Assembly: GCA_964652155.1 (NCBI GenBank)
Contig: CAZZBK010000001.1
Span: forward strand, 62,001-126,000
DNA length: 64,000 nucleotides
Origin: CAZZBK01 sp964652155
GTDB taxonomy: Bacteria; Planctomycetota; Planctomycetia; Pirellulales; PNKZ01
Direction of reading: 5' to 3'
Below, piece after piece: positions 43,901 to 53,389 of this stretch (position 1 is its first letter; the number at the start of each line of letters is the position of its first letter). Made by a program: the position numbers and the translations under genes. Under the pieces are notes generated by a model. That model made no database searches and was not told where the DNA came from. It saw only the letters and a program-made list of their open reading frames with translations.

Positions 43901-45578
43901 GCAACTCGAAACCGCAGCGTGGGCGACGATCGCCTTGGACTCGGGTCGCGAGGCCAGCAATTTTAGCCGCCGCGATTTGGATCCGTGGAGCCACCAGTGG
44001 ACCACCACCGTCGATGGTCCCAGCGTGTACATGCATAATCGCTTCGCCATCAGTGCCTACACGCTCTCCGACGGCGCGCGGCTCTGGACTCGCACCTTGG
44101 ATAGCGAGCCCGCTCGAGCGCATGAGCGGCCGCTCGTGCCCTTCCGCACCGTGCTCGACGCGAAGCGGATTTTTGCCCGCCGACTGGTCACCAACGGCCC
44201 CGAACTCGTATGCCTCGACCGCGCCAGTGGCGAGTTGCTCTGGCGCTCGCCGCGCGGGTTGATGGTCGTCAGCGACCCGGTGCTCTTCGGCGATCTGGTG
44301 ATTGCGGTGACCGTCACCCCTTCGCAGCAAGAGTCGGTCCAGGTCAGTCTGTCGACCTTCGAGTTGGCTACCGGTCGGCCCGCGCGACAGTATCCGCTGA
44401 TGCTGTTGCGCGACGTCTGGAATAAAGAGTTGTCGTGTCAGTTGACGTTGGCCAACGACGCGCTCGTGGTGACCGGGGGTGGCTGCGTCATCGCCTGTGA
44501 CCTGGATGGGCGATTACGCTGGCTGCGGCGACAAACCTGGCTCGGGGGCGTCACCGATCTGAATCAATCGCCCATTCCGTTTGAGCCCCCCGTGGTCGTT
44601 GACGGAGAACTGTTCGTCACGCAACCCGGCGTCCCCTCGGTGGCCTGCATCGAGTTGCGCTCAGGCAAGCTGCGTTGGCAACGGAGCGTGCCGGAGAGTT
44701 GGCGCTATTTACGACTCATCGCTGTGCAACAAGACACCGTCTACGCGCAGTCAGGCGACTCGCTGCTGGCCTTCGCTCAGGACGATGGTCGAGTGTTGTG
44801 GCAGCGTGCCCAGTCGGCGCTCGGCGCCACGGCGTCACTCGACTCGGCCGGGAATGTCTGGACGATGGAACTTGAATCGCTCGATCTGAAAGTGCAACGG
44901 CCGCGATTTGTGGCTCTCAATGGCCGCGATGGCCAACCGCTGGTCAGCCTAGCCGTCGAAGGACACTCGGGGGAGCGACCGACCCTGGGGCCGCTCTTCA
45001 CCGCGCAAGGACGGTGCTGGGCCGCGGCCGGTGGGCCGCTGGCAGGCGCGGCCCCGCAAAAGATCGTCGAGCTTGTGCCGCGTGGCGAGCGGCCGGGCCA
45101 CTCACTCGCCGACCCGGTGCCGTGGGTGTCGTACTCGATGCCGTTGGCCGACGCGCCGATCGCCGTGGCCGAGCAATGGTCGCTGCTGCAAACCGGCGGC
45201 GATCGAGAAAATCGTCCCGGCCGATTTACGAGCTGGAAAAACGAAACGAACCTGTTCGTGACCGTCGCCCCGGCCGAGCGCCCGGCGATCTGGACTCGTG
45301 CTGTCGACGTCCCTCGTGCCGGCGAGGGGACCCTGTCGCTCAAAATTCGGGTCTCCAACCCGGGCCCGAAGCCGTGGCAGCTTGAGGTGCGTGCCAATGA
45401 TCTGCCGCTGCAATCGTTCGCGGTGGAACCCAGCACGACGGGAGACAAAACGGTCGAACAACTTGTCGATTTGAGTGCGTTTGCCGGACAACGCGTGAAT
45501 TTGTTCGTGACGCAACGCTGGCTGGCCGGGTCGGCCAGCGTGGCCTGGTGGAAAGAGCTGGAATGGGTCAAAAAATAA
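40899..45578 (+). CDS. Single-pass membrane protein with cytoplasmic anti-sigma-like N-terminus and periplasmic PQQ-like propeller
   Basis: The 1559-residue protein starts at a TTG that overlaps the sigma factor stop. Its first 75 residues are acidic and helical (TDDELICLLAETPLDELSVE) and would be cytoplasmic. A membrane helix lies at about 78-95. A Pro-rich linker (about 100-150) and a beta-sandwich, lectin-like region (about 190-560) follow, then a helical, TPR-like part (about 600-980). The C-terminus has PQQ/BamB-like propeller blades (about 1025-1400: LVCLDRASGELLWRS, CIELRSGKLRWQRS, LAFAQDDGRVLWQRA). The order suggests a sensor or docking scaffold controlling the adjacent sigma factor. 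The anti-sigma role is inferred from position and topology. Confidence 0.75.
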   Translation: MTDDELICLLAETPLDELSVEQIELLRVRSACSAEVHAALLSQLQFDEVAHASLGRVEVRTVDIYALADRTRRRLRRWAVLSVLLVLAGLASWFGSRQEHEQPPIVAVPSPERPLPTIDTTPSTVVVPPPTPALDPLASKTPAVVPDEGTEKVPLASPKPADDEPWLAALRGPEQSFEQVAYSAAPSAAKQASQGAQIARWFEPIGKGRTALEAIRDGSRRLAMYDTNRLRAPWSSGYALRIAFAPSRAPNWLYLWQGTRGVAFEYDERAASSWAAYQVQRKPGDLEPNVFAFHGHDGDRFRRQYGGVIELRYQQGRVVLSSGDILLSAIDMPQAPTEIVLNSPGNRVPLAITGIELVKSAPFPEHKLPKLAAPVAPQPIDLTWHTTLLGNAKFHKEPDGSVTLSAENLDQPVMVWGTPSTPTLGQCTLCIEGVDPGTGVFVGDEQAKRMLAVGVFSHRRSREPLLILSRLGETTTETEPAIDQQPLPWLGPRQWLRFTSALGGMRVQTSVDGLHWGDGFDGRLDQNCPVQAVGLQINRGKSARQIRLRHVAWQPFTALEQLAPPQYAPQFSQLDEHKDLGSWYSTMLATQPEGLEQVAWRAACAVHTLRVAQTLELRREIWSALLKSVTNGSYDARQRRALLTELSWFVPVSGGTPAREWLDALERSCALAWRQGEPRPYTLLHDILSETPGSAWFIDVSMPGATLAQQEILEQVLAARWDEAADSIRLIRWATTDGLERRFSFIRSPLPKLLNWADALVSRQRQQGETNVAVPSNWRHPLIEQLGKEGYNTLAELEAAVASEAFKDAGQIMSTIAPKQLASLVPDTHDSECFITLPVVVERLVADHPRLSESLQREFGNLAEVRLRQAISDGDVELVTAVTTQFHGTPAAAEAWLWLGDRHLAIGQLAQSESCFKAARRGAVDPSAAAIEARLRLVAAMLGKPSTTTVRTRVRLNDVEFSPGEFEQLVREAAAHVPAASTESTPRGWAAGLDPRWFTARQLETAAWATIALDSGREASNFSRRDLDPWSHQWTTTVDGPSVYMHNRFAISAYTLSDGARLWTRTLDSEPARAHERPLVPFRTVLDAKRIFARRLVTNGPELVCLDRASGELLWRSPRGLMVVSDPVLFGDLVIAVTVTPSQQESVQVSLSTFELATGRPARQYPLMLLRDVWNKELSCQLTLANDALVVTGGGCVIACDLDGRLRWLRRQTWLGGVTDLNQSPIPFEPPVVVDGELFVTQPGVPSVACIELRSGKLRWQRSVPESWRYLRLIAVQQDTVYAQSGDSLLAFAQDDGRVLWQRAQSALGATASLDSAGNVWTMELESLDLKVQRPRFVALNGRDGQPLVSLAVEGHSGERPTLGPLFTAQGRCWAAAGGPLAGAAPQKIVELVPRGERPGHSLADPVPWVSYSMPLADAPIAVAEQWSLLQTGGDRENRPGRFTSWKNETNLFVTVAPAERPAIWTRAVDVPRAGEGTLSLKIRVSNPGPKPWQLEVRANDLPLQSFAVEPSTTGDKTVEQLVDLSAFAGQRVNLFVTQRWLAGSASVAWWKELEWVKK

Positions 45579-45630
45579 TCCGGCTCCGGGGCCCTGCACG
45601 CCGCGCAGCGACTGTCGGCAAACGGTTACA

Positions 45631-46812
45631 ATGGTCAGACGCATGAACAGTTCAATCACCTCATCGCCGAATGCTCTCTCACGCCGGACGTGGCTTGCCG
45701 CGCTCTCGTCGCTGGTCGCGCCGGCTTGTCTGCCCCGAACGGCTCAGGCCGAGGGGCCTTGGGAGACCACCGCCGAGAGCGAAGCCGCACTCGAACGCGG
45801 TCTGCGCTGGCTCGCTCGCAATCAGGGACCGCAGGGGAATTGGACCAGCGAAGACCTGGGACTCGTGAGTATGGGGGTGCTCGCATTTCTGTCGGCCGGT
45901 CATGGGCCCGGCCGGGGTGAGTTCGGCGAGACCATCCGCCGCGCCATCGACTACGTGCTGCGACACGCGAAGGCCTCGGGCTTGTTGAACATCACGGGCG
46001 ACCAACGCGACATGTACAATCATGGCCTGGCGACGTTTGTCCTCGGCCAGGCGCATGGCATGACCGGCGACCCACGCATTGGCGCGGTGCTTGATCGGGC
46101 GCTCAAGCTGATTGCCAGCACGCAGTGTGACGACGGCGGCTGGGATTACCGCGCCAAGCGGTTACCGGCCGGGCACGATTTAAGCTTGGCCGTCATGCAG
46201 GCCAAGGCGCTGCGCAGTGCCCTGGACAGTGGCCTTGAGGTGCCTCCGGAAGTGGTGTCGGCCGCAATCAAAGGGGTTCGCGATCATTATCACTCTCCCA
46301 AGGCCGGGCGTACGGCCGACGAAGCGACCCTCCGCAATTTGCCAGGGCAGTTCCATTACGGTCGTCACGGCGGCGGCGGTGCCACGATCGCAATGGCGGC
46401 CTGCGGCGTCGTGTGCCTGCAGGAGTTTGGTCAGTACGACGACTGGCGCATCGGCAAGAACATGGATGTCATCACCAAAGCCATTGACGACGCGAAGGTC
46501 CGCGCCAACACGGGCGAGATGCCCTTCGACGCCTATACGCTCTACTACGTGGGCCAGGCCCTCTATCAGGTTGGCGGCAAGACCTGGAACACACACTACA
46601 CGAAGCTCCGCGACAGCCTGGTCACCGGTCAGATTCGCGATCCCAAAGACCCGCTGCGCGACGGTGGCTGGCACGACAATAAACGTGTGAGTGGCAAGCC
46701 GGGGGACCTGTACGCCACGAGCGTCGCCTGTTTTATTCTCGCCATTCCGAACCGATATCTGCCCATCTTGCAAGAGGGGCGAATCGACAGCTTAAAGAGA
46801 CAATTTCAGTAA
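45631..46812 (+). CDS. Tat-exported prenyltransferase/squalene-oxidase-repeat protein
   Basis: The roughly 390-residue protein has a twin-arginine signal (ALSRRTWLAALSS). An alpha/alpha-toroid region follows with the family repeats: ERGLRWLARNQGPQGNW, IASTQCDDGGWDYR and similar QxxxGxW units at about 55-70, 160-180 and near the end (RDGGWHDN). Family members include terpene cyclases and other (alpha/alpha)6 proteins; the DxDD or DCTAE acid motif of squalene-hopene cyclase is not seen. It is therefore more likely a structural or binding member. An ATG four codons downstream (45643) is an alternative start. It lies 52 bases after the propeller gene in the same operon. Confidence 0.8.
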   Translation: MVRRMNSSITSSPNALSRRTWLAALSSLVAPACLPRTAQAEGPWETTAESEAALERGLRWLARNQGPQGNWTSEDLGLVSMGVLAFLSAGHGPGRGEFGETIRRAIDYVLRHAKASGLLNITGDQRDMYNHGLATFVLGQAHGMTGDPRIGAVLDRALKLIASTQCDDGGWDYRAKRLPAGHDLSLAVMQAKALRSALDSGLEVPPEVVSAAIKGVRDHYHSPKAGRTADEATLRNLPGQFHYGRHGGGGATIAMAACGVVCLQEFGQYDDWRIGKNMDVITKAIDDAKVRANTGEMPFDAYTLYYVGQALYQVGGKTWNTHYTKLRDSLVTGQIRDPKDPLRDGGWHDNKRVSGKPGDLYATSVACFILAIPNRYLPILQEGRIDSLKRQFQ

Positions 46813-46830
46813 TTTGCGGACGGTTGTTTG

Positions 46831-49263
46831 ATGTTGCAGTTTGTTGCCGCCAGTTTTGCTGCCGCCGGAGCGATGGCTGCCGTTGCGCCGGTGATCATTC
46901 ACCTGCTCAATCGGCGCCGCTACCGGACTGTCCATTGGGCAGCCATGGACTTTCTGCGACATGCCGTGCAGCGTAAAAGCCGCCGCTTGAAATTACGCGA
47001 CCTGTTACTGTTGCTGTTGCGCGTCGCTTGCGTGTTGCTGTTCGCGTTCGCGCTCGCACGCCCCTACTGGTCCAGTCATTCCCTCTCCGGGGTCGATCAG
47101 CCGGTGCATGCCATCGTCGTGGTCGACAACAGCCTGAGCATGGCCTACCAGCGTCTCGGAGGCTCGTTGCTCGACGAGGCCAAGGCCCGCATCCGCGCGT
47201 TGGTCGAAAATTTGCCGCGCGGTAGCGCGGTGAGCTTGCTACCGGCGTGCGCGTTCGATGACCAGATCGTGCTCGACCCCTACCGCAACATCGACGATCT
47301 GCACGAGGCGCTCGCGCTGATCAACGTCGTCGATCAGCAGCTCGACATGTCACGCGTCATCGAGTTGGCCCACGCCGCGGCCGATCGCGCTCCGGAGCTG
47401 CTGAACAAACGGGTCGTGGTGTTCGGCGATCAGCAACAACTCAACTTTCGAGCGATCTCGGGGGACTCGACCGCAGGGGCGCAGGGCGCCTGGGGTAAAC
47501 TGCATGATGTGCGACTCGTCAGCATTCGGCCCGAGCAAGTCGACAACGCTTGGGTTGCCGAACTGCGGCTGCTCGACGCACTGGCCGACGTGAACACCGA
47601 CAGCACGATCACGGCCACGATTCGTTACGAGGGGCCGAGTGACCGCTTCGGAACGCCCGTCTCGCTGAGCGTCGACAACGTCCCGGTAGGCAGCCAAACG
47701 ATCGACCTCAAGCCTGGGCAGACGCAAAAGCTGTACTTCACCCACCGTTTTGATTTGCCCATCGAGCCGGGCGAGGTCGCGTACGCCACGGTGTCGGTTT
47801 CGTTGGGCGAGGACCGTTTGAGTGACGACGATCGCCGCGCGGTGGTCGTGCCGGTCGTGTCGCGTTGGCCGATCGTGTTCGTCGACCAATACGGCGAGGC
47901 GCAAGAATCGCCCGAGAACAACCTGCTCGGCGAGACGCTTCGTTGGCGGCGTTACCTCATGGCCGACAGCTCGAGTGACGCGCCCAGCGAAAAAGCGCGC
48001 ATGAAGCACATGACGGTCGGACAGCTCGACCGCGACGCGCTAAAGTACGCGCGGATGGTGGTCTTGGCGGGGGTGGAAAATGTCACGCCGTCGGTCGTTG
48101 AATTGCTGCGTGATTACGTCGAACAGGGAGGCCAATTGCTGATCGCCACGGGGGGGCGTTTTGACCCCGCCGCCTGGCAAGCCACCGCTTGGCGTGATGG
48201 CGACGGCATTTTGCCCTTGCCGCTCGACAGTCGCTGGGAAGGGGTGACGCTCGACGAAGACCCGCTGCGCGTGGCCCCCTTTCAGCTCGATGAACGCTCG
48301 CTGACGCACGATTTGTTCCAGTTCGAGGATCAGCTCAACACGGCCGACGCCAATGACTTGACCGGCGTACTGTTTTTCAAAACCGCCGTCGTGCTAGACG
48401 CCCTCGATGCCTGGCAAGGCTGGAAGCAACGCGAGGACGAACGCCGCGCGAAGAGCAAGGAGCCCACCACGACCGACCCCGCGACGCCCCTGGTCGCGGT
48501 GCCGACTAGCTGGCTCGCCTGGCGTGATGAGCTCAACGGCTCACAGGCGACGCAGTCCAAGCTGCCGGAGCACGACACCTCGTGGCATCCCGAGGTGCTG
48601 GCGCGGTTCACCAACGGCTTGCCCTTCGCGGCGCAGCGACGCATAGGCCAAGGCCGGGTCGTGTTCATGGCCAGCGGCGTGCAGCCTAATTGGAACACGC
48701 TCATGACGGGCTACGGTGCGGTGCTGTTCGACCGAATGGTGCGAGAGTCGATCGATCGCACCTTGCCGCGCCGCAACTTAGCGCCGACGGAGCTGGTCCA
48801 GTTGCCGATTGCGGCCCGTGACCGCGCGTTGCGACTCACGCTGTCAACCCCTGACCGCCGCGAGTTGCCTCTGTGGGTCGACGCGACCGGCGAGAGCAGC
48901 TTTGCCATTGCGGTGCGGCACCTCGATCAGCGCGGCATCTACCGCCTGCGGGCGTATCGCGATACCGAACCGCTGCGCGAGAACACGCCGGCTTGGACCC
49001 TGCCGCTGGCCATTCAGGGGCCGGCCGCCGAGTCGGAATTGCGTTACTTGAATGAAGGAGGCTTTGCGCAGCGATTTGCTCAAAGCGAGGCCTCGTGGCA
49101 CGAGGCGGATGACCCCTTGCAGTGGAGCACCGGGGGGGCACGCGGCCACAACTGGTGGCGCGTCCTGCTCGCGCTGACCATGCTGGGGCTCATCGGTGAG
49201 TTTGGGCTGGTCAACCTGGCCGGTCGACCCGAGCCGGTCAAGTCGAGCGAGGACCGGTCATGA
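46831..49263 (+). CDS. BatA-like membrane protein with VWA domain
   Basis: The 810-residue protein starts with the N-terminal double-transmembrane domain of the BatA family (helices at about 4-26 and 57-76, with the PVIIHLLNRRRYRTVHWAAM and RLKLRDLLLLLLR stretches). A von Willebrand A domain follows with the MIDAS motif DNSLS at 99-103. A C-terminal helix lies at about 778-800. A long central region (about 230-770) is Rossmann-like and beta-rich. In the Bat and other MoxR-associated systems such proteins act in the periplasm with MoxR ATPases. The next start overlaps its stop (ATGA). The ATG at 46831 is used over an adjacent TTG. Confidence 0.85.
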   Translation: MLQFVAASFAAAGAMAAVAPVIIHLLNRRRYRTVHWAAMDFLRHAVQRKSRRLKLRDLLLLLLRVACVLLFAFALARPYWSSHSLSGVDQPVHAIVVVDNSLSMAYQRLGGSLLDEAKARIRALVENLPRGSAVSLLPACAFDDQIVLDPYRNIDDLHEALALINVVDQQLDMSRVIELAHAAADRAPELLNKRVVVFGDQQQLNFRAISGDSTAGAQGAWGKLHDVRLVSIRPEQVDNAWVAELRLLDALADVNTDSTITATIRYEGPSDRFGTPVSLSVDNVPVGSQTIDLKPGQTQKLYFTHRFDLPIEPGEVAYATVSVSLGEDRLSDDDRRAVVVPVVSRWPIVFVDQYGEAQESPENNLLGETLRWRRYLMADSSSDAPSEKARMKHMTVGQLDRDALKYARMVVLAGVENVTPSVVELLRDYVEQGGQLLIATGGRFDPAAWQATAWRDGDGILPLPLDSRWEGVTLDEDPLRVAPFQLDERSLTHDLFQFEDQLNTADANDLTGVLFFKTAVVLDALDAWQGWKQREDERRAKSKEPTTTDPATPLVAVPTSWLAWRDELNGSQATQSKLPEHDTSWHPEVLARFTNGLPFAAQRRIGQGRVVFMASGVQPNWNTLMTGYGAVLFDRMVRESIDRTLPRRNLAPTELVQLPIAARDRALRLTLSTPDRRELPLWVDATGESSFAIAVRHLDQRGIYRLRAYRDTEPLRENTPAWTLPLAIQGPAAESELRYLNEGGFAQRFAQSEASWHEADDPLQWSTGGARGHNWWRVLLALTMLGLIGEFGLVNLAGRPEPVKSSEDRS

Positions 49264-51722
49264 ACTTCACCGACGTGTTGGGACGCCTGCTCGGCTTGCC
49301 GCAACTCGGCAGTGTCGAGCAGTACGACTGGCAATTTGAAGCCGCCTGGGCGCAGCAGCATCCCATGTTGCTGCTGGTCGGTTGCCTGGCGCTGGTGGCG
49401 CTCACGGTGCGGTTTTATCGGCGCTATCAGGCCATCAAGTCTCCGCTGTGGCGGTTCACGCTGCCGCTGTTTCGCAGTCTGCTCTTGTGTCTGCTGCTGG
49501 TCGTCCTGGCCGAACCCACGCTGACGCTGCATATCGTCCGGCAGGCCCGCCCACTGCTGTGTGTGTTGTTCGACGGTTCGCAAAGCATGTCGATCGTCGA
49601 TCATCTCGAAGAACAGCAGCGTCGCGCGCTCGACGCGTCGCTCGGTCGTCGCGAGCCCTCCTCGACTCCCGTAAAGCGCATCGACGACGTGCGGGCGTTG
49701 GTCGACCAGGCGGACAAGAATGTGTTCCGCGAACTCAATAAGCGCTTCCGGCTGCGGGCGTTCTCGTTCGACCGCCCCGACGCACTGCGCGCCTTGCCGT
49801 TGGGGCCCGACGACGAAACGCAACTCGACACGGCGCGGCTTGCCGATCAGTTGCGGAGCGATGGCACGGTGACCGGCTTGGGGGGCGCGCTCACCGAACT
49901 GCTCCAGCAACATGGCACGCGGCAACTCGCCGGGGTCGTCGTGGTCAGCGATTTCGATCAGAACGCGGGCCCGCCCGCCTTGGGCGCGGTGCGCGAGTTG
50001 GGCGTGCCGGTGCACACGATCGGCGTGGGGCCTGACAAAGCGCTCGACATCGCCGTCGACTTGCAAGCTCCGCCGCTCATGAAGAAGGGAGAGAACTCGG
50101 CGCTCACGGTCAGTTTGCGTCGCACCGGCTATGAAGACCGGCAGGTTGAACTGCGGATTGTCGCTCGACCGCTCGAAAGCGGCGGAGCCAGCGTCGACAG
50201 CACGCTGGTGCGTCGCATGGTGTCGCTGCGCGACGAGTTGACGCTGATCGAAATTCCGCACACGCCCAACGAGACAGGCCGCTTTGCGTTTGCCGCCGAG
50301 GTCGCGCCGCTCGATGGCGAAGTGGTCACCGACAACAATCGCGCCGAACGCGAAGTGAACATCCGCGACGACTTTCTCCGCCTGTTGTTTGTCGAGAATG
50401 AGCCGACCTGGGAATGGCGGTTCGTCAAGGAGGTGTTCCATCGCGACCCGCTGGTGGGCGTCAACGGCTTCCGCACGTTCCTCCGCTCGGCCGACCCCAA
50501 AGTGCGGCAGCTCAACGCGCTCTTCCTGCCCACGCTGGCCGCGCAGCGCAAAGAATTCTTTGCCAACGACGTGATCTTTTTGGGCGATTTGCCAGCCAAC
50601 TCGTTGAGCAAGCGGTTCTGTGACTGGGTCGAGGAATTCGTCAGCGACTTTGGTGGCGGGCTGGTCGTCATTACCGGCCCGAACCATGGTGGCCACGCGA
50701 TCGCCACCTCGCCGCTGGCCGATCTGCTGCCGATCGTGTACGCCGACGGGCCGGGCGTGAGCGACGCGAAACCGTTCACGCCGCGGCTCACCACGCTCGC
50801 CGGTCAATATCCGTTCATGCAAATCGGCGAGGGGAGCCAAAGCCCAACGCAGGCCTGGAGCAATCTGGGGCCGTTGCCCTGGTATCAGCGTGCGGCGCGC
50901 GTGCGGCCCAACGCCACCGTGCTCCTCGAGCACCCGACCGACAAGTGCGACGACGGCAAAACACCCGAACCGCTCATTGCCGTGCGTCGTTACGGCCGCG
51001 GCGAGGTCGTGTACGTCGCCTTCAATGAGATGTGGCGGTTGCGACGCAAGCACGGCGAGTTGTACTACCGACAATTCTGGGGACAGATGATTCATCACCT
51101 GGGCTTGAGTCATGCCCTCGGCGAGCAAAAGCGGTTCGTGGTCCGCACCGATCGGCAACGCTATCAGGTCGACGATGCCGTGCAGATCACGATCGAGGCC
51201 TATGACGAGAATTATTCGCCGTTGGTGGCCAAGTTGGCGAATCGACAATTGCAGGCCGAACTGATCCCTCCCGCTCCGGAAGGCGCGGCACCGGCGCTCG
51301 ACACGGCCCATCCGCTTAACACGCCGACCAAGGGGGGCGAACCGCTCTCGATCGCCGCCTCACGCGATGCCCTGTTCGAAACGCAGGTCAAAGCCTTGGC
51401 GCCGGGCACGTATCGCCTGCGGGTCCGCGATCCGATCGCCGATCAATTCATCGAGACGAGTTTTGTCGTCGCGCATCGCAGCGTCGAGCAGCGGAGCGCC
51501 GTGCGAAACACGCTATTGCAAGATCAGATCGCCCAGGCGTCGGGGGGCAAAAGCCTCGCGCTCGCCGACGCCCATCGCTTGAATGACGAGCTCAGCGCCG
51601 TCGCCCAGCAAGAAACAAACATTCGCATCCTGCCCCTTTGGAACACCTGGCTGGTCTTCTCACTCGTCGTGGGATTGATGGTCGTGGAGTGGGGCGTTCG
51701 CAAATGGATCAACCTGCCATGA
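49260..51722 (+). CDS. Membrane protein with VWA-like domain and glutamine-amidotransferase-like fold
   Basis: The 820-residue protein has two N-terminal helices (about 36-52 and 68-85). Directly after them comes a VWA-like segment with DGSQS at 105-109 that forms a second DxSxS motif. The central part (about 330-620) resembles the class I amidotransferase-like domain found in planctomycete VWA proteins (LPIVYADGPGV and YGRGEVVYVAFNEMWRLRRK). A C-terminal helix spans about 796-813. Both its start and its end overlap neighbours by four bases. It is the second of three MIDAS-bearing proteins in the operon. A role in assembling or stabilising an envelope complex is inferred from MoxR-associated systems. 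Confidence 0.82.
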   Translation: MNFTDVLGRLLGLPQLGSVEQYDWQFEAAWAQQHPMLLLVGCLALVALTVRFYRRYQAIKSPLWRFTLPLFRSLLLCLLLVVLAEPTLTLHIVRQARPLLCVLFDGSQSMSIVDHLEEQQRRALDASLGRREPSSTPVKRIDDVRALVDQADKNVFRELNKRFRLRAFSFDRPDALRALPLGPDDETQLDTARLADQLRSDGTVTGLGGALTELLQQHGTRQLAGVVVVSDFDQNAGPPALGAVRELGVPVHTIGVGPDKALDIAVDLQAPPLMKKGENSALTVSLRRTGYEDRQVELRIVARPLESGGASVDSTLVRRMVSLRDELTLIEIPHTPNETGRFAFAAEVAPLDGEVVTDNNRAEREVNIRDDFLRLLFVENEPTWEWRFVKEVFHRDPLVGVNGFRTFLRSADPKVRQLNALFLPTLAAQRKEFFANDVIFLGDLPANSLSKRFCDWVEEFVSDFGGGLVVITGPNHGGHAIATSPLADLLPIVYADGPGVSDAKPFTPRLTTLAGQYPFMQIGEGSQSPTQAWSNLGPLPWYQRAARVRPNATVLLEHPTDKCDDGKTPEPLIAVRRYGRGEVVYVAFNEMWRLRRKHGELYYRQFWGQMIHHLGLSHALGEQKRFVVRTDRQRYQVDDAVQITIEAYDENYSPLVAKLANRQLQAELIPPAPEGAAPALDTAHPLNTPTKGGEPLSIAASRDALFETQVKALAPGTYRLRVRDPIADQFIETSFVVAHRSVEQRSAVRNTLLQDQIAQASGGKSLALADAHRLNDELSAVAQQETNIRILPLWNTWLVFSLVVGLMVVEWGVRKWINLP

Positions 51723-53389
51723 GTCAACTGTCACCGTTGCATGAGCGTTTGCAAGCCATCGGCGCGCATCGACATCGGGCGCGTGCGCTCGTGGCCTACG
51801 GCGTGCTCGCTTGGTCCGCCGCGCTCGGGTTGCTGGTCTGGTTCGCGCTCGATTGGCAGCAACGCTTGCAACGCGGCGATCGCGCTCTGCTCAGCGTCTT
51901 GCTCGTCGGTTGGGTCGTGTGGTCTTTTCGCCGCTGGGGAGCCGCCTGGCTCAAGCCCCAGGAGAGCGAAGTCGACATCGCGCTGTGGGTCGAACAGCGC
52001 TCGCATATCGAGAACGATCTGGTCGCCGCGCTGCAGTTCGATGCCCCCGTCGCGGCTCGCTGGGGTTCCATGCAATTGCAAGGGGCGGTCATCGATCGGG
52101 CCGCGACACTCCGCCCCGCCACCGCTTGGGCCGACAGTTGTCACGGGATCCCGTACCGAGCGTATGGCGCGGCGTGGTTGGCCCTCGCCGCATTGGTGCT
52201 GGCGACGTGTTTGTTCTTCCCGGGGCATGTCCAGGCGTTGTTTTGGCGACTGCTGGGGGCCAGCGCCCCGTATCCGACCGAGACCCGGCTGGTCGAAATT
52301 CGTGTCGATGAGCATCGCGTGCTGGCGGAGTTGAACGCGGCCGATGACATTCGCGTGCCATTTGGCTCAGCGCCACGGTTGTCGGTGACGGTCTCGGGTC
52401 GCATCCCCGCGACAGGTCACGCGACCATTCAAAGCACGACCGACGGCAGTCGACGCACGGTCGAGTTACTCCCTCGTGTGGCCGACGATGATACGGCCTT
52501 TCATGCCGAGTTGCCGCGATTTGTCGAGGACGTGCTGCTAAGCCTTTCGCTGGGAGACGCCTACCGCGAACCGTTCTTGGTGCGCGTCATGCCGCTGCCG
52601 GTCGTTACGTTGCAAACGCTCATCGAGGCACCGGACTATGTGGCCGCCACCGCTGCGGCGACCGAGGCGGCCACCCAGACACAGCAAGCCACGGTGCTTG
52701 AAGGAAGCCGCGTGACGTTGGAAATACATTGCCGCAACAAGGCTTTGCGCAGCGCTCAAGCCACCATCGGCGAGCAGGTGTTTGCCCTCCACAGCCGAGA
52801 CGACTCGCGGCGGACCTGGTACCTCCCCCCCGACAACACCCCGTTTGCGGCGGTCGAGTCGCATCTTCCCTATCAGATCGACGTGATCGATAGCGACGGC
52901 CTGTCACTCGATCAGCCGCTGCAAGGCTCGCTCAGGGTGCGAGCCGACCTGCCCCCCCGCGTCCGGGCCTCGCTGGTCAGCCAGCTCGTGCTCCCCTCGG
53001 CGAAACCTATTGTACGATACGAGGTTATGGACGATCATGGAGTCGCCGAGATCCAGCTACATTGCCAGGTGGTGCGCGACGACGAGCCAGGACAAGAAAT
53101 CACTTTGCCCGTAACCTGGGATCGGCAACAGCCAATTCAAGTTAAAGGTAAGCAGTCGGTCGACCTGTCGGCCCTCAAGTTGAAAAAGGGAGATCAGGTG
53201 CGGCTGATCGTTGCGGCCCGTGACGATCGTGGCGCGCGCAGCGGCAAGGTGGCCGAGAGCGAGACGCTGTTGGTGCGGGTCACCGACCGGAGCGGAGTCT
53301 TGGCGGCGATTGGCGAGACCGACGAACGGTCCGCTCGGCAGATGGAACAAATCATTCAACGGCAGTTGGGTCAAGGAGACACGCCATGA
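51719..53389 (+). CDS. Three-TM membrane protein, DUF4175-like N-terminus
   Basis: The 556-residue protein has membrane segments at about 25-43, 55-71 and 154-172. Between the second and third sits a helical stretch (ALWVEQRSHIENDLVAALQFD). The rest is beta-rich and periplasmic. The layout recalls the first third of DUF4175 proteins, whose coiled-coil remainder would correspond to the next gene; this is a suggestion, not a demonstrated homology. Both boundaries show ATGA overlaps, and its end is coupled to the giant coiled-coil protein. The ATG at 51719 is chosen because of the overlap with the preceding stop. Confidence 0.7.
   Translation: MSQLSPLHERLQAIGAHRHRARALVAYGVLAWSAALGLLVWFALDWQQRLQRGDRALLSVLLVGWVVWSFRRWGAAWLKPQESEVDIALWVEQRSHIENDLVAALQFDAPVAARWGSMQLQGAVIDRAATLRPATAWADSCHGIPYRAYGAAWLALAALVLATCLFFPGHVQALFWRLLGASAPYPTETRLVEIRVDEHRVLAELNAADDIRVPFGSAPRLSVTVSGRIPATGHATIQSTTDGSRRTVELLPRVADDDTAFHAELPRFVEDVLLSLSLGDAYREPFLVRVMPLPVVTLQTLIEAPDYVAATAAATEAATQTQQATVLEGSRVTLEIHCRNKALRSAQATIGEQVFALHSRDDSRRTWYLPPDNTPFAAVESHLPYQIDVIDSDGLSLDQPLQGSLRVRADLPPRVRASLVSQLVLPSAKPIVRYEVMDDHGVAEIQLHCQVVRDDEPGQEITLPVTWDRQQPIQVKGKQSVDLSALKLKKGDQVRLIVAARDDRGARSGKVAESETLLVRVTDRSGVLAAIGETDERSARQMEQIIQRQLGQGDTP

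Noticed and set aside
43140..44330. 396-codon minus-strand frame in the propeller gene
   Set aside because: Antisense to the PQQ-like protein, which has repeated family motifs.
49080..51311. 743-codon frame on the minus strand across two VWA genes
   Set aside because: Antisense to recognised genes with clear domain structure; the translation has no recognisable domain.
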